This document shows, piece by piece, positions 37,177 to 45,696 of a stretch of 64,000 nucleotides of DNA; position 1 is the first letter of the stretch; each line of letters starts with the position of its first letter. A program made the position numbers and the translations under genes. The stretch lies in the NCBI GenBank assembly GCA_963766935.1, contig CAVYBY010000002.1, positions 377,766-441,765 on the forward strand, given 5' to 3'. Origin of the DNA: CAVYBY01 sp963766935. GTDB taxonomy: Bacteria; Actinomycetota; UBA4738; HRBIN12. Under the pieces are notes generated by a model, which was not told where the DNA came from, did no database searches, and was given only the letters and a program-made list of their open reading frames with translations.

Positions 37177-38660
37177 ACGTCGAGCGCGAGGTCAAGCTTG
37201 GCGCTCCGTCGTGGTTCCGAATGCCCTCGCTCGAGGGGATCGGCGGTCCCGGCACGACCATGGAGCCCCGTCCGGTGCAAGACCTCGAGACGACCTATCT
37301 CGACACGCCGGATCTGCGCCTGACCCGCTGGGGGATCTGCCTGCGGCTGCGCGCCGGCCACGGGTGGACGGTGAAGCTTCCGATCGAGGAGACCGAGGGG
37401 CTGCTGGTCCGAAGCGAGATGGAGTTCGCCGGCGACGATCCGGCCTCGCCTCCCGAGGAGGCGCTGGATCTGCTCCGCGCCTTCGTCCGCTCCTCGAGCC
37501 TGCGGCCGGTCCTGGTCCTTCGGACCCTGCGCCACCCGACTGTGATCCACGATCCACGCGGACATCAGGTGGCCGAGGTCGTCGACGACACCGCCACGAT
37601 CGCGCTCGGCGGCTCCGGTGGCTTTCGCGAGGTGGAGATCGAGCTGGCCGAGGACGCGCCCGCCGGGCTCGTCGACGAGCTGATGACCCGGCTCCGGTCC
37701 GCCGGGGCCGGCGCACCCGATCCGACGCCGAAGTATGTCCGGGCGCTCAGCCCGGTCTCGGCCGGCCGGCCCGAGGTCTCGCCGGCCACGATCGGCGGCC
37801 ATGCGACCGCGGGCCAGGTCATCCGCCACACGCTCGCCCGTTCGGTCGCGAACCTGCTCCGGCACGACCCCGTCGTGCGGCTTGACGCCGACCCCGAAGG
37901 CGTCCACCAGGCGCGGGTCGCCACACGCCGGCTGCGCTCCGACCTTCGGACGTTCCTTCCGATGCTCGAGCCCGGCTGGACGGACGCGCTTCGAGTCGAG
38001 CTTCGGTGGCTCGGTGACGCGCTCGGACAGGCTCGCGACACCGACGTGCTGCTCGATCGGATGCGCGAGCTCATCGCCAACGTCCCCGACGCGGAGTCTC
38101 CCGGCGCCGCGGACGCCGTCGAGACGCTCGAGCGCCAGGACAAGGGGGCCCATGCCGCCGTCCTCGAGGTCTTGCGCTCCGATCGCTACGTCGCGCTGCT
38201 CGATCGGCTCGTCGCGGCGGCGAACGAGCCGGCGTTGCTTCCCGCCGCGGACGGGTTCGCCGGCGAGTCGCTCCCGTCGCTCGTGCGCGAGCCCTGGAAG
38301 GCGCTGCGGTCCGCGATCAAGGAGGGAACGGAGAAGCTCTCCGACGACGATCTCCACGGGATCAGGATCCACGTGAAACGGGTTCGGTACGCGGCGGAGG
38401 CGGTCGCCCCCGTCGGCGGTCGCGAGGCACGCCGCTTCGCCGAGGCCGCGGCCGAGCTTCAGGGCGTGCTCGGAGAGCACCACGACGCGGTCGTCGCCGA
38501 AGCGTGGCTCCGCGAGTGGGCCGCCGGCCGGCCGCCGGCGGGCGCGTTCGCGGCCGGGATGCTGGGCGGGATCGAGCGCGCCGCCGCCGCGGATGCCAGG
38601 TCGAGATGGCGCAAGGCCTGGCGCGCGCTGGACGACCGGAAGCTTCGATCGTGGATGTGA
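37173..38660 (+). CDS. CYTH-CHAD domain protein (triphosphatase fused to polyphosphate-binding domain)
   Basis: A 495-residue protein. Residues 1-190 form a CYTH triphosphate tunnel domain (NVEREVKLGAP gives the ExExK motif; later LETTYLDTPD, LRLRAGHGWTVKLP). From about residue 215 a CHAD helical domain follows (HQARVATRRLRSDLRTFLP, then IRIHVKRVRYAAEA), whose conserved histidines and arginines bind polyphosphate. Overlap with ppk by four bases makes the functional link direct: hydrolysis or sensing of inorganic polyphosphate or triphosphate. Confidence 0.92.
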   Translation: MNVEREVKLGAPSWFRMPSLEGIGGPGTTMEPRPVQDLETTYLDTPDLRLTRWGICLRLRAGHGWTVKLPIEETEGLLVRSEMEFAGDDPASPPEEALDLLRAFVRSSSLRPVLVLRTLRHPTVIHDPRGHQVAEVVDDTATIALGGSGGFREVEIELAEDAPAGLVDELMTRLRSAGAGAPDPTPKYVRALSPVSAGRPEVSPATIGGHATAGQVIRHTLARSVANLLRHDPVVRLDADPEGVHQARVATRRLRSDLRTFLPMLEPGWTDALRVELRWLGDALGQARDTDVLLDRMRELIANVPDAESPGAADAVETLERQDKGAHAAVLEVLRSDRYVALLDRLVAAANEPALLPAADGFAGESLPSLVREPWKALRSAIKEGTEKLSDDDLHGIRIHVKRVRYAAEAVAPVGGREARRFAEAAAELQGVLGEHHDAVVAEAWLREWAAGRPPAGAFAAGMLGGIERAAAADARSRWRKAWRALDDRKLRSWM

Positions 38661-39538
38661 TCCGGGCCGCCGGCGGGATTCCCAGCCGCCGCATCGGCGA
38701 CACGGTCGAGGTCGTGCTCGTGCATCGGCCCTCCTACGACGACTGGTCGTTTCCGAAGGGAAAGCTCGAAGACGGCGAGACCGAAGCCGAAGCCGCTGTT
38801 CGCGAGGTCGAGGAGGAGACCACCATCCGCGGCGAGCTCGGCCGGGATCTCGGGATGGTCACCTACGTCGACAACCGCGGTCGGCCGAAGACCGTCCGGT
38901 ACTGGGAGATGGCCGTCTCCGACGGGGTCCGCGCGTCGGGGGATAGCGAGATCGACGACGCCAGGTGGGTTCCGGTCGAGGAGGCGGAGCGCATGCTGAC
39001 CTACCCACACGACCGCGACCTGCTGACCCGGCTGATGGACGCGCACGGGGCCGCGGTCACGGTTCCCGTCTATCTGCTTCGCCACGTGCAGGCGGCCAAC
39101 CGCGCGTCGTGGCGCGAGCCCGACGAGCTCCGGCCGATCACGAAGAGCGGTCTTCGTCAGGCGAGAAAGCTCGTCGACGTCATGGCGGACCTGCCTCTGA
39201 CGCGGCTGATGTCGAGCCCGTATCTCCGCTGTATCCAGTCGCTCGAGCCCATCGGCGAGGCTCGCGGGCTCGAGATCGATCTGTCACACGCGCTCTCGGA
39301 GGGAGAGGGTGCCGAAGCGGCGCGCCGGCTCGTGGTGGCCTCGGCGTCGGACGGTCCCGCGGCGCTCTGCACGCACGGCGACATCATCTCGTCGCTCGTC
39401 GAGGAGATGCTGGCTTCGGGCGTGACCCCGGAAGACGGCGGGATCGGGTTCAAGAAGGGATCGATCTGGGCGCTCGGGGTTCGCGGCGGCGAGATCGCCA
39501 CCGCCCGATATCTGCCTCCGCCCTCCGGCAAAGCCTGA
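38657..39538 (+). CDS. mutT1: NUDIX hydrolase fused to histidine phosphatase (MutT1-like)
   Basis: About 293 residues. Residues 1-125 are a NUDIX domain with the box GKLEDGETEAEAAVREVEEE; residues 135-290 are a phosphoglycerate-mutase-like domain starting YLLRHVQAANR and containing SPYLRCIQSLEP and CTHGDI. This is the layout of mycobacterial MutT1, which sits beside ppk there too and hydrolyses 8-oxo-GTP and dinucleoside polyphosphates. GTG 38,657 overlaps the CYTH-CHAD stop; GTG 38,651 is an alternative. Confidence 0.9.
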   Translation: MIRAAGGIPSRRIGDTVEVVLVHRPSYDDWSFPKGKLEDGETEAEAAVREVEEETTIRGELGRDLGMVTYVDNRGRPKTVRYWEMAVSDGVRASGDSEIDDARWVPVEEAERMLTYPHDRDLLTRLMDAHGAAVTVPVYLLRHVQAANRASWREPDELRPITKSGLRQARKLVDVMADLPLTRLMSSPYLRCIQSLEPIGEARGLEIDLSHALSEGEGAEAARRLVVASASDGPAALCTHGDIISSLVEEMLASGVTPEDGGIGFKKGSIWALGVRGGEIATARYLPPPSGKA

Positions 39539-39541
39539 GCC

Positions 39542-40048
39542 TCAGCCCGGCGAATCTGCCTCGGGGTCCTCGGCAATGAGGTCTTTCGCCATCTGCCGCG
39601 ATGTCTCCGCGAACCCGAGGGACCCGTAGAGGCGAAGCGCCGCCTCGTTGCCGCCGAAGACGTTCAGCTCGATGCGGTCGTGCCCGGCGGCGCGGGCCTC
39701 GGACTCGAGCAGTTGCATGATCTCCCGGCCGAGACCCCGGCCGCGCAGGTCCTGCGCAACCTCGATGTCGTAGATCCACAGCACGTCGCGCCCCTGGACC
39801 TCGCGCCCGGCGAACCACGCCCGGCCCACCGGGCCGCCCGTCACGTCGTCCTCGGCCACGAGGAACCGATGCCCGCGCGTCAGCATCCCGTCGGGCAACA
39901 AGCCCCGAATCTCGCGCTCGCACCGGGCGAGCACCTCCTCGGGCTGCCGGGCCGAGACGCGTGCGATCTCGGCGGCGTAGTCGTGCGGGAGCTGCCGGCG
40001 ATACGCGGCGAACTCGTCGGCCCGCATCGGCCGGAGCCTGACGGTCAC
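39542..40048 (-). CDS. GNAT family N-acetyltransferase
   Basis: A 168-residue acetyltransferase. The acetyl-CoA loop is QDLRGRGLGREIMQLLE (Q/RxxGxG/A), followed by NVFGGNEAALRLYGSLGF, a standard motif B. Target unknown. It begins one base behind the isocitrate dehydrogenase stop on the same strand and is likely co-transcribed. Confidence 0.88.
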   Translation of the reverse strand: MTVRLRPMRADEFAAYRRQLPHDYAAEIARVSARQPEEVLARCEREIRGLLPDGMLTRGHRFLVAEDDVTGGPVGRAWFAGREVQGRDVLWIYDIEVAQDLRGRGLGREIMQLLESEARAAGHDRIELNVFGGNEAALRLYGSLGFAETSRQMAKDLIAEDPEADSPG

Positions 40049-40049
40049 C

Positions 40050-41537
40050 TCAGTTCTCGCCCTGATCCCGGGTGAACGCGAGCTCGCCGTCGAACTCCTG
40101 GAGCTTCTCGATGTGCATCCAGCGGTGATGGCTCGAGATCCGCGCGAGCAGCTCGTGGACGTCTTCGTCCGGCAGGTCGCCCGGGTCGTCGCGGATGATG
40201 AAGCGGCATCGGAAGTGGTCGCCGGTCTCGGTCATGGCCCCCATCGCCGGGAACACCTTCGTGCCTCGCGAAGAGATCATCTTGAGCGACAGGCGCGTGT
40301 CCTTGGTGAGCTCCGTGAGCGAGGCGCCCAGCTCGTGGGCGCCGAGCGGGGACTCGACGAACACGTCGAGCCCCACGACCGCCCGCGACGACGGCTTCAC
40401 GTAGTCCGCGGTCCCGGAGATCACCGGCAGCTGCAGCGGCTTCACGTCGCGGACCACCCAGCTCTGGGTGCGCTTGCCGAAGTTGCCGATGATCGCGTCG
40501 GTGTACGCCGAGGTCGGGGTTCCTCGGTCGTAGCCGAGGACGTCGCCGGTCAGGATGCCCGATTCGAGCGTCACGAAGACCGCATGCTCGATCGTGGCGG
40601 CCTCCTCGAACAGGCCGAGATGGCGAAGCATCAGCACGCCGGACATGATCATGGCGGTCGGGTTGATGACGTCCTTGCCGGCGTACTTCGGCGCCGAGCC
40701 GTGCACCGCCTCGAAGATCGCTACCTCGTTTCCGATGTTCGCGCTCGGCGCGAAACCGAGCCCGCCGATCAAGGCCGAGCTCTCGTCGGAGAGGATGTCG
40801 CCGTTCATGTTGGTCGTGACGATGACCTCGAATTGCTCGGGCCGCTTGACCAGCTGGTGCGCGCAGTTGTCGACGATGATGTGGCTCGCCTCGATGTCGG
40901 GATAGTCCGGCGCCGCGTCCTCGAAGGCGCGTTTCATGGTCCCCTCGGAGAGTTTGAGGATGTTTGCCTTGGTGGCGCAGTGCACGGACCGCCGGCCTTC
41001 GCTCCGGGCGTACTCGAACGCAAAGCGGGCGATCTTCTCCGATCCACGAACGCTGATCAGCTTGAGCGCCTCGGCCACCCCGGGTGTCTGCAGGTACTCG
41101 ATGCCCGCGTAGAGATCCTCGACGTTCTCCCGGACCACGACGAGATCGATGCCGCGGCCCGAATACGGCGTCTTCACACCGGGGAGCTCCCGGATCGGAC
41201 GCACGTTGGCGTAGGTCTCGAACAGCTTGCGAAGCGTGACGTTCGCGCTCTTCTCCCCGAATCCGACCGGGGTTTCGAGCGGGCCCTTGAGCGCGACCCG
41301 GGTGCGGCCGATCGACTCGATCGTCTCCCGCGGGACGCCCGACGGCAGACCCGCTTTGAAGACCTCGGCGCCTGCCGCGGCGTCTTCCCATGCGATCGGG
41401 GCGCCGGTCGCCTCGATGATCCGGCGCGCGGATGCGATCACCTCGGGCCCGATGCCGTCGCCGTGGATCAGCGTGACGGGAATGCCGTGACTCCCTGTCG
41501 CATCCGTCGGGGCATTCGTCGGGGCGTTCGTGCTCAA
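40050..41537 (-). CDS. icd: isocitrate dehydrogenase, Thermus-type with C-terminal domain
   Basis: Oxidative decarboxylation of isocitrate in the TCA cycle. 495 residues, as in the Thermus thermophilus enzyme, with a beta-decarboxylating dehydrogenase core (HGDGIGPEV, KGPLETPVG, phosphate-site region KSANVTLRKLFETYANVRP, metal site DNCAHQL, NMNGDILSD) and about 135 extra C-terminal residues from roughly position 360 (AVVGLDVFVESPLGAHELG onward). Cofactor choice cannot be read safely. The first 15 residues are low-complexity (repeated NAPT). Takes the place beside mutT1 and hup that leuC/leuD hold in mycobacteria. Confidence 0.9.
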   Translation of the reverse strand: MSTNAPTNAPTDATGSHGIPVTLIHGDGIGPEVIASARRIIEATGAPIAWEDAAAGAEVFKAGLPSGVPRETIESIGRTRVALKGPLETPVGFGEKSANVTLRKLFETYANVRPIRELPGVKTPYSGRGIDLVVVRENVEDLYAGIEYLQTPGVAEALKLISVRGSEKIARFAFEYARSEGRRSVHCATKANILKLSEGTMKRAFEDAAPDYPDIEASHIIVDNCAHQLVKRPEQFEVIVTTNMNGDILSDESSALIGGLGFAPSANIGNEVAIFEAVHGSAPKYAGKDVINPTAMIMSGVLMLRHLGLFEEAATIEHAVFVTLESGILTGDVLGYDRGTPTSAYTDAIIGNFGKRTQSWVVRDVKPLQLPVISGTADYVKPSSRAVVGLDVFVESPLGAHELGASLTELTKDTRLSLKMISSRGTKVFPAMGAMTETGDHFRCRFIIRDDPGDLPDEDVHELLARISSHHRWMHIEKLQEFDGELAFTRDQGEN

Positions 41538-41628
41538 CTGAGCCTCCTCAATCGAATCGCGGGCGCGCCAATGGTAGCGGCATCACGAGAGGGACCCTGC
41601 GCAGGGCCGGGGAGCACAGACATCGGAG

Positions 41629-41699
41629 CTGGCCCGCCTGGATTCGAACCAAGACTAACTGATCCAGAATCAGTCGTGCTGCCGTTACACCACGGGCCA
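41629..41699 (-). tRNA. tRNA-Gln (CTG)
   Basis: A 71-nt cloverleaf on the minus strand with a perfect acceptor stem TGGCCCG/CGGGCCA, anticodon stem ACTGA/TCAGT around the loop TTCTGGA (anticodon CTG), and T-loop GGTTCGAATCC. CCA is not encoded. The 5' end is at 41,699. Confidence 0.94.
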
Positions 41700-41781
41700 A
41701 CGAAGCATCGCTGATGCTACCAATGCCCGTGGCGCGGCCGGGGGATGCCGGCCCGGCAGGCCCGCGCCGCAAGGGTTCCGT

Positions 41782-41811
41782 TTGACCGACACCCTCCCGG
41801 CCGATTAGCGT
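41782..41811 (+). promoter_or_regulatory. promoter of the HU gene
   Basis: TTGACC (41,782-41,787) and TAGCGT (41,806-41,811) are spaced by 18 bases, the best sigma70-like pair I saw in the window. The start codon follows 30 bases later behind GAAGGGAAG. Upstream (41,731-41,768) a GGCGCGG/CCGCGCC stem can form. The rest of 41,700-41,780 holds nothing I recognise. Confidence 0.6.
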
Positions 41812-41841
41812 GACGCGACGGATCGCAGAAGGGAAGCGGCG

Positions 41842-42123
41842 ATGAACAAAGGAGGGTTGGTCGCGGAGGTCGCGAAGCACACCGGTCTCAGCAAGGCGGA
41901 GGTCGGTCGTGTCGTCGACGCTGCGATCGAGACGATCCGCAGCTCCGTGGTCAAGGGGGAGCGGGTGACGCTTGCGGACTTCGGGACGTTCGAGCGCAAG
42001 CACCGGAACAAGCGGATCGCGCGGAATCCGCGCAAGCCCGACGTGCCGATCGTGGTTCCCGAGCGCGACCTGCCGGCGTTCACCCCGGGCAAGGAGTTCC
42101 GGGAATTGGTCCTGGAAGATTAG
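41842..42123 (+). CDS. hup: DNA-binding protein HU
   Basis: A 93-residue histone-like protein: MNKGGLVAEVAKHTGLSKAE at the N-terminus and the DNA-binding arm FGTFERKHRNKRIARNPRK with PAFTPGKEFR at the end. It lacks the long Lys/Ala tail of mycobacterial HupB. Own promoter and ribosome-binding site are visible. It is convergent with the cold-shock-like gene 12 bp away. Confidence 0.95.
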   Translation: MNKGGLVAEVAKHTGLSKAEVGRVVDAAIETIRSSVVKGERVTLADFGTFERKHRNKRIARNPRKPDVPIVVPERDLPAFTPGKEFRELVLED

Positions 42124-42135
42124 AGCCGGACGCCG

Positions 42136-42345
42136 CTAGTCGAAGGTGACCAGACGGAGCCGGCGGGCGACGGTTGCCCCGCCGACGTCTTCGAGATCGA
42201 ACCGAACTCGCTGTCCGATCCTGAGTGTTCGTACGACGCTGCCGACGGTCGACTCGGCATCGATCGCCACCTCCCGGCGGTCGTCCATCAGGAGGCTCCC
42301 GCTTCGGTCCCGTTCGTCGAAGTCCTTGATCGTTCCCTGCGCCAT
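42136..42345 (-). CDS. small cold-shock-domain-like protein
   Basis: A 69-residue protein resembling an OB-fold cold-shock domain: GTIKDFDERDRSGSLLMDD in place of the usual G-x-V-K-W-F-N-x-x-x-G-F-G-F-I, then VRTLRIGQRVRFDLED. The aromatic RNP residues of true Csp proteins are mostly missing, so nucleic-acid binding is not assured. It lies one base downstream of cofC on the same strand. Confidence 0.65.
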   Translation of the reverse strand: MAQGTIKDFDERDRSGSLLMDDRREVAIDAESTVGSVVRTLRIGQRVRFDLEDVGGATVARRLRLVTFD

Positions 42346-42346
42346 C

Positions 42347-43033
42347 TCAGCGCCTCCTCAGTTCCCCGATGCCGCCGATCCGTTCGCGAAGGCCCATGTC
42401 GCGGCAGACCTCGAGCGTCCGGCCTCGCCGGCCGGCGTCCAGAGTCGGGCCCGGTCGGCCGGCGTCCAGAACGGTGAGGATATCGTCTGGCTCGTCGAGG
42501 TCGAAAGCGAGCTCGGGGGCCTCCACCACCGCCGCGGGCAGATCCGCCTCGGTCGCCGCCTGCAAGTGCCGGCGGTAGGAGTCGGGCCCGAAGTGCGCAC
42601 GGATCGCGTTGGGCGGCCGGCGAAGCAGCAGGTTCGTCCCGGTCTCGTCGGTGGAGGGGGCAACCACGACCGGGCCGAGCGTCCGGAGCGCGCGGGCGAG
42701 AGCCTCGGTCGTCAGCAGCGGCGTGTCGGCGAGCAGCACGGCCAGTGCGCCGGCCTCGAGGCCGGCCGCCTCCTCCTCGACCTGCCGGATCGCCGCGCCG
42801 AGCGGCGGGTGCTCCTCGCGGATCGCCAGGGCCCCGCGTCTGGTCGCGATCTCGAGCACGGTCTCGTCGGGCGAGACGACCCACGTGTCCCACCCCACGA
42901 CGCTCTGCGTGACGTCCATGACGTCCTCGAGCATCGCAAGGGTGAGCGCCGCGCGCTCGAGCGGGCTCAGCACCGGGTGCAGGCGTGTCTTGGCGTCGTC
43001 GAGCGATGTGACCGGCAGGACGATGGCGCGCAC
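42347..43033 (-). CDS. cofC: 2-phospho-L-lactate/PEP guanylyltransferase CofC/FbiD
   Basis: Activates phosphoenolpyruvate or 2-phospholactate with GTP in coenzyme F420 synthesis. About 228 residues: RAIVLPVTSLDDAKTRL is the nucleotide-binding N-terminus, VLLADTPLLTTEAL the metal-binding Asp region, and NLLLRRPPNAIRAHFGPDS the signature near the product site. GTG 43,033 is chosen; GTG 43,045 is an alternative. In mycobacteria fbiD also neighbours mutT1 and ppk. About 25 residues near the C-terminus contain a duplicated DAGR segment (DAGRPGPTLDAGRRGRTL). Confidence 0.85.
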   Translation of the reverse strand: MRAIVLPVTSLDDAKTRLHPVLSPLERAALTLAMLEDVMDVTQSVVGWDTWVVSPDETVLEIATRRGALAIREEHPPLGAAIRQVEEEAAGLEAGALAVLLADTPLLTTEALARALRTLGPVVVAPSTDETGTNLLLRRPPNAIRAHFGPDSYRRHLQAATEADLPAAVVEAPELAFDLDEPDDILTVLDAGRPGPTLDAGRRGRTLEVCRDMGLRERIGGIGELRRR

Positions 43034-43161
43034 GAGGGACCCCACGAAGGGGACAGGGTAGCCCACGGGGCGCGATAGTCTCACCGGCACGCGAAGCTCC
43101 GAACGAGAGCCCGAGCCGAGAAAGCGAAGATGATCGTGAGATCGAACGAGGAGGTCCGACC

Positions 43162-43797
43162 GTGTCCACGCTGGCGTTGACTCTGGCCCCGCCCCGGTCG
43201 CGAGCGACCGCGAGGGTCGTGTTCGCCGTCGCATGCGCCGTCGCCGGCAGCCTGCTCATCGCCGGGCTGGCCCAGGTCCGCATCACCCTGTCGTTCACGC
43301 CGGTTCCGATCACGGGCCAGACGTTGGGGGTCCTGCTCGTCGGCGCGGCGTACGGCCCCGGGCTGGGCGCCGGGACGGTGCTGCTCTATCTCGCATGGGC
43401 CGTTGTGGGCCTGCCGGTGCTCGCGCCGCAGCCCGATGGGTCGCATCTCGCCGGCCTCCACGTCCTCGGCGCCGCCGCGGCGACCGGCGGGTATCTGTGG
43501 GGGTTCGTCCTGGCCTCGGGCCTCGTGGGGTGGCTCTCGCGCAAAGGGTGGGATCGATCGGTTCGCAGCTCGATCAGCGCGATGTTGCTCGGCTCGATCG
43601 TGCTCTATGCGGTGGCCCTTCCGTGGCTCGAGCACGCGCTGCCGGCGCTGACGGGGTCCCCGGCAACGTGGTCCGACACGCTCGAAAGCGGGCTCTACCC
43701 CTTCGTCATCGGCGACACGCTCAAGCTGCTCGCCGCGGCCGGGCTCCTGCCCGCGGCGTGGCGCGTCCTCGAGCGGCTTCGACCCGGAGACCGCTGA
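43162..43797 (+). CDS. bioY: BioY family biotin transporter substrate-binding subunit
   Basis: A 211-residue ECF-type S component with six hydrophobic helices. VRITLSFTPVPITGQTLGVL and GAAYGPGLGAG are the standard BioY motifs, and YPFVIGDTLKLLAAAGLLP closes the protein. No bioM/bioN ATPase genes are nearby, so it may use a shared ECF module. GTG start at 43,162 behind GAGGAGG. Confidence 0.92.
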   Translation: MSTLALTLAPPRSRATARVVFAVACAVAGSLLIAGLAQVRITLSFTPVPITGQTLGVLLVGAAYGPGLGAGTVLLYLAWAVVGLPVLAPQPDGSHLAGLHVLGAAAATGGYLWGFVLASGLVGWLSRKGWDRSVRSSISAMLLGSIVLYAVALPWLEHALPALTGSPATWSDTLESGLYPFVIGDTLKLLAAAGLLPAAWRVLERLRPGDR

Positions 43798-43798
43798 G

Positions 43799-44470
43799 CT
43801 GGCCGAGCCACTCGTTCCCGTCCTCAAAGCGCTGGCGATCCCGCCGCTCCGGCTCTGGTTCCGCTGGCGGTTCGAGGGGTTCGAGCGGATCCCCCGGCAC
43901 GGACCGGCGATCCTGGCCTGCAATCACATCTCCTACCTCGATCCGGTGACCGTCGCGTACGCGGTCCTTCGCACCGGGCGCCGGCCCCGGTTCCTGGCCA
44001 AACAAGAGCTGTTCGGGGTGCCGGTGCTCGGGTCGGTCATGCGCTCCGTCAAGCAGATTCCGGTCCGGCGCGGCTCCGACGGGCGCCGGCCCCTCGCCGC
44101 GGCCGATGCGGCCCTTCGGGCCGGGGAGGTCGTGGTCGTCTACCCGGAGGGCACCGTGACGACCCGCCCGGACTTCCTTCCGATGCAGGCGAAGACGGGT
44201 GCGGTCCGGCTCTCGCTCGCTTCCGGCGTCCCGATCATCCCGATGGCCTCCTGGGGAACCCAAGCGGTCTGGCAGAAGTCCGGCCACGGATCGCTCCGCC
44301 CGGGCCGTCCGATCTGGCTCGAGGTGGGCGAACCGATCGATCTGTCGGGGCGGCGCGAGCAGGCCAAGGACTACGAGGCGCTGAGGGCCATGACCGCGGA
44401 GGTGATGGAGGCCGTCGCCGCCCTCGCGCGGGGTCTCCGTGACCGGTATCCCGCTCGCTGGGCCGGCTGA
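43799..44470 (+). CDS. plsC: 1-acyl-sn-glycerol-3-phosphate acyltransferase (PlsC family)
   Basis: Acylates lysophosphatidate in phospholipid synthesis, at the membrane. The catalytic HX4D is NHISYLD, followed by KQELFGVPVLG, VRRGSD, and YPEGTVT, the acceptor-binding motifs. About 223 residues. The start is not canonical: the first in-frame ATG/GTG (43,946) lies just behind the HX4D motif and cannot be right; CTG 43,799, one base after the bioY stop, is the best candidate, or a base is wrong upstream. Confidence 0.83.
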   Translation: MAEPLVPVLKALAIPPLRLWFRWRFEGFERIPRHGPAILACNHISYLDPVTVAYAVLRTGRRPRFLAKQELFGVPVLGSVMRSVKQIPVRRGSDGRRPLAAADAALRAGEVVVVYPEGTVTTRPDFLPMQAKTGAVRLSLASGVPIIPMASWGTQAVWQKSGHGSLRPGRPIWLEVGEPIDLSGRREQAKDYEALRAMTAEVMEAVAALARGLRDRYPARWAG

Positions 44471-44498
44471 GGGCTCCGGGGGCGGCGGGGGCTGGCTG

Positions 44499-44504
44499 TA
44501 GGCT
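44499..44504 (+). promoter_or_regulatory. -10-like hexamer TAGGCT before the lyase gene
   Basis: TAGGCT ends seven bases before ATG 44,512 with no ribosome-binding site between, as in a leaderless transcript. The identical hexamer and spacing recur before rsmD. Confidence 0.45.
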
Positions 44505-44511
44505 CTCGGCC

Positions 44512-45696
44512 ATGGCCGAGGCACGCAAACGGCGGTTCCAGACGCGTGCCGTCCACGCTGCCGAGCCGCCTCCGGTCGACCAGCGGACGGCGAGCGTTCC
44601 CATCTACCAGACGTCGACGTTTCGCTTCGACACGAACGAGGAGTTCGCCGAGGCGATCGCGTTCCGCGGTCCCGGGTACGTCTACACGCGGGGGTACGGC
44701 AACCCGACCGTTGATGCGTTCCAGGGGGCGATGGCCGATCTCGAGGAGACGGAGTCGGCCCTGGGCTTCGCCTCGGGGACGGCCGCGATCCATTCCCTGT
44801 TCGTGACGCTCGCCGGATCGGGCGACCGCATCGTCGCGGCAAACGCCCTCTACGGCGGGACGTTCGCGCAGCTTCGGCGCGTCTTGCCGCGGTTCGGGAT
44901 CGAGGTCACGTGGGTCGATCCCGCCGACCTCGATGCCGTGAAGACGGCGCTTCCGGGCGCTTCGCTCTTCTACTGCGAGACGATCGTGAACCCGACGACG
45001 ACGATGCCGGATCTCGCGGCTCTCTCGGAGCTGTGCCGAGACGCCGGGGTGCCGAGCGCCGTCGACAACACCTTCGCGTCTCCGTATCTGTGCAACCCGG
45101 CCGCGCTCGGGTTCGAGTTCGTCGTGCACTCGGCGACGAAGTACATCGGCGGCCACGGCGACCTCATCGGCGGCGTGATCTGCACGAACCATCCGCGGTT
45201 CGAGGCGCTCCGCGACACGCTCGTGGACCTGGGCGGTTCGATGCAGCCGCTCGAGGCATGGCTGTGCCTTCGCGGGCTGTCGACGCTCTCACTGCGGATG
45301 GACCAGGTGGGCCGGTCGGCCGGCCTGCTCGCGGAGTTCCTCGAGTCGCATCCGCGCGTGGGGCGGGTGCACTACCCGGGGCTCGCCTCCCACCCCCAGC
45401 ACGAGCTGGCCCGCCGCGAGCTCCGTGGCTTCGCGGGGATGCTCGCCTTCGAGGTGGACGGTGGCGTGGAGACCGGGAGCCGGGTCGCGGAGGGGCTCGA
45501 ATTGGGGTGGATCGCAGCCAGCCTGGGAAGCGTCCAGACACTTGTGGCCCATCCGGCGTCGACCACGCATCGCCAGATGGAGCCGGCGGCCCGGCGCGCG
45601 GCGGGGATCGGCGACGGGCTTCTGCGCGTCGCGGTCGGGCTCGAGGATCCGGAAGACCTGGTCGAGGATTTCGCGCAGGCGCTGGAGCGCGCGTGA
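44512..45696 (+). CDS. trans-sulfuration PLP enzyme (cystathionine gamma-synthase / methionine gamma-lyase family)
   Basis: A 394-residue Cys/Met-metabolism PLP enzyme. The cofactor lysine is in HSATKYIGGHGD; the YTRGYGNPTVDAFQ and ALGFASGTAAIHS segments bind PLP phosphate and substrate, and VDNTFASPYL holds the PLP-pyridine Asp. Members include cystathionine synthases, beta- and gamma-lyases and O-acetylhomoserine sulfhydrylase; I cannot choose among them by eye. It overlaps the ddl start by four bases. Confidence 0.88.
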   Translation: MAEARKRRFQTRAVHAAEPPPVDQRTASVPIYQTSTFRFDTNEEFAEAIAFRGPGYVYTRGYGNPTVDAFQGAMADLEETESALGFASGTAAIHSLFVTLAGSGDRIVAANALYGGTFAQLRRVLPRFGIEVTWVDPADLDAVKTALPGASLFYCETIVNPTTTMPDLAALSELCRDAGVPSAVDNTFASPYLCNPAALGFEFVVHSATKYIGGHGDLIGGVICTNHPRFEALRDTLVDLGGSMQPLEAWLCLRGLSTLSLRMDQVGRSAGLLAEFLESHPRVGRVHYPGLASHPQHELARRELRGFAGMLAFEVDGGVETGSRVAEGLELGWIAASLGSVQTLVAHPASTTHRQMEPAARRAAGIGDGLLRVAVGLEDPEDLVEDFAQALERA

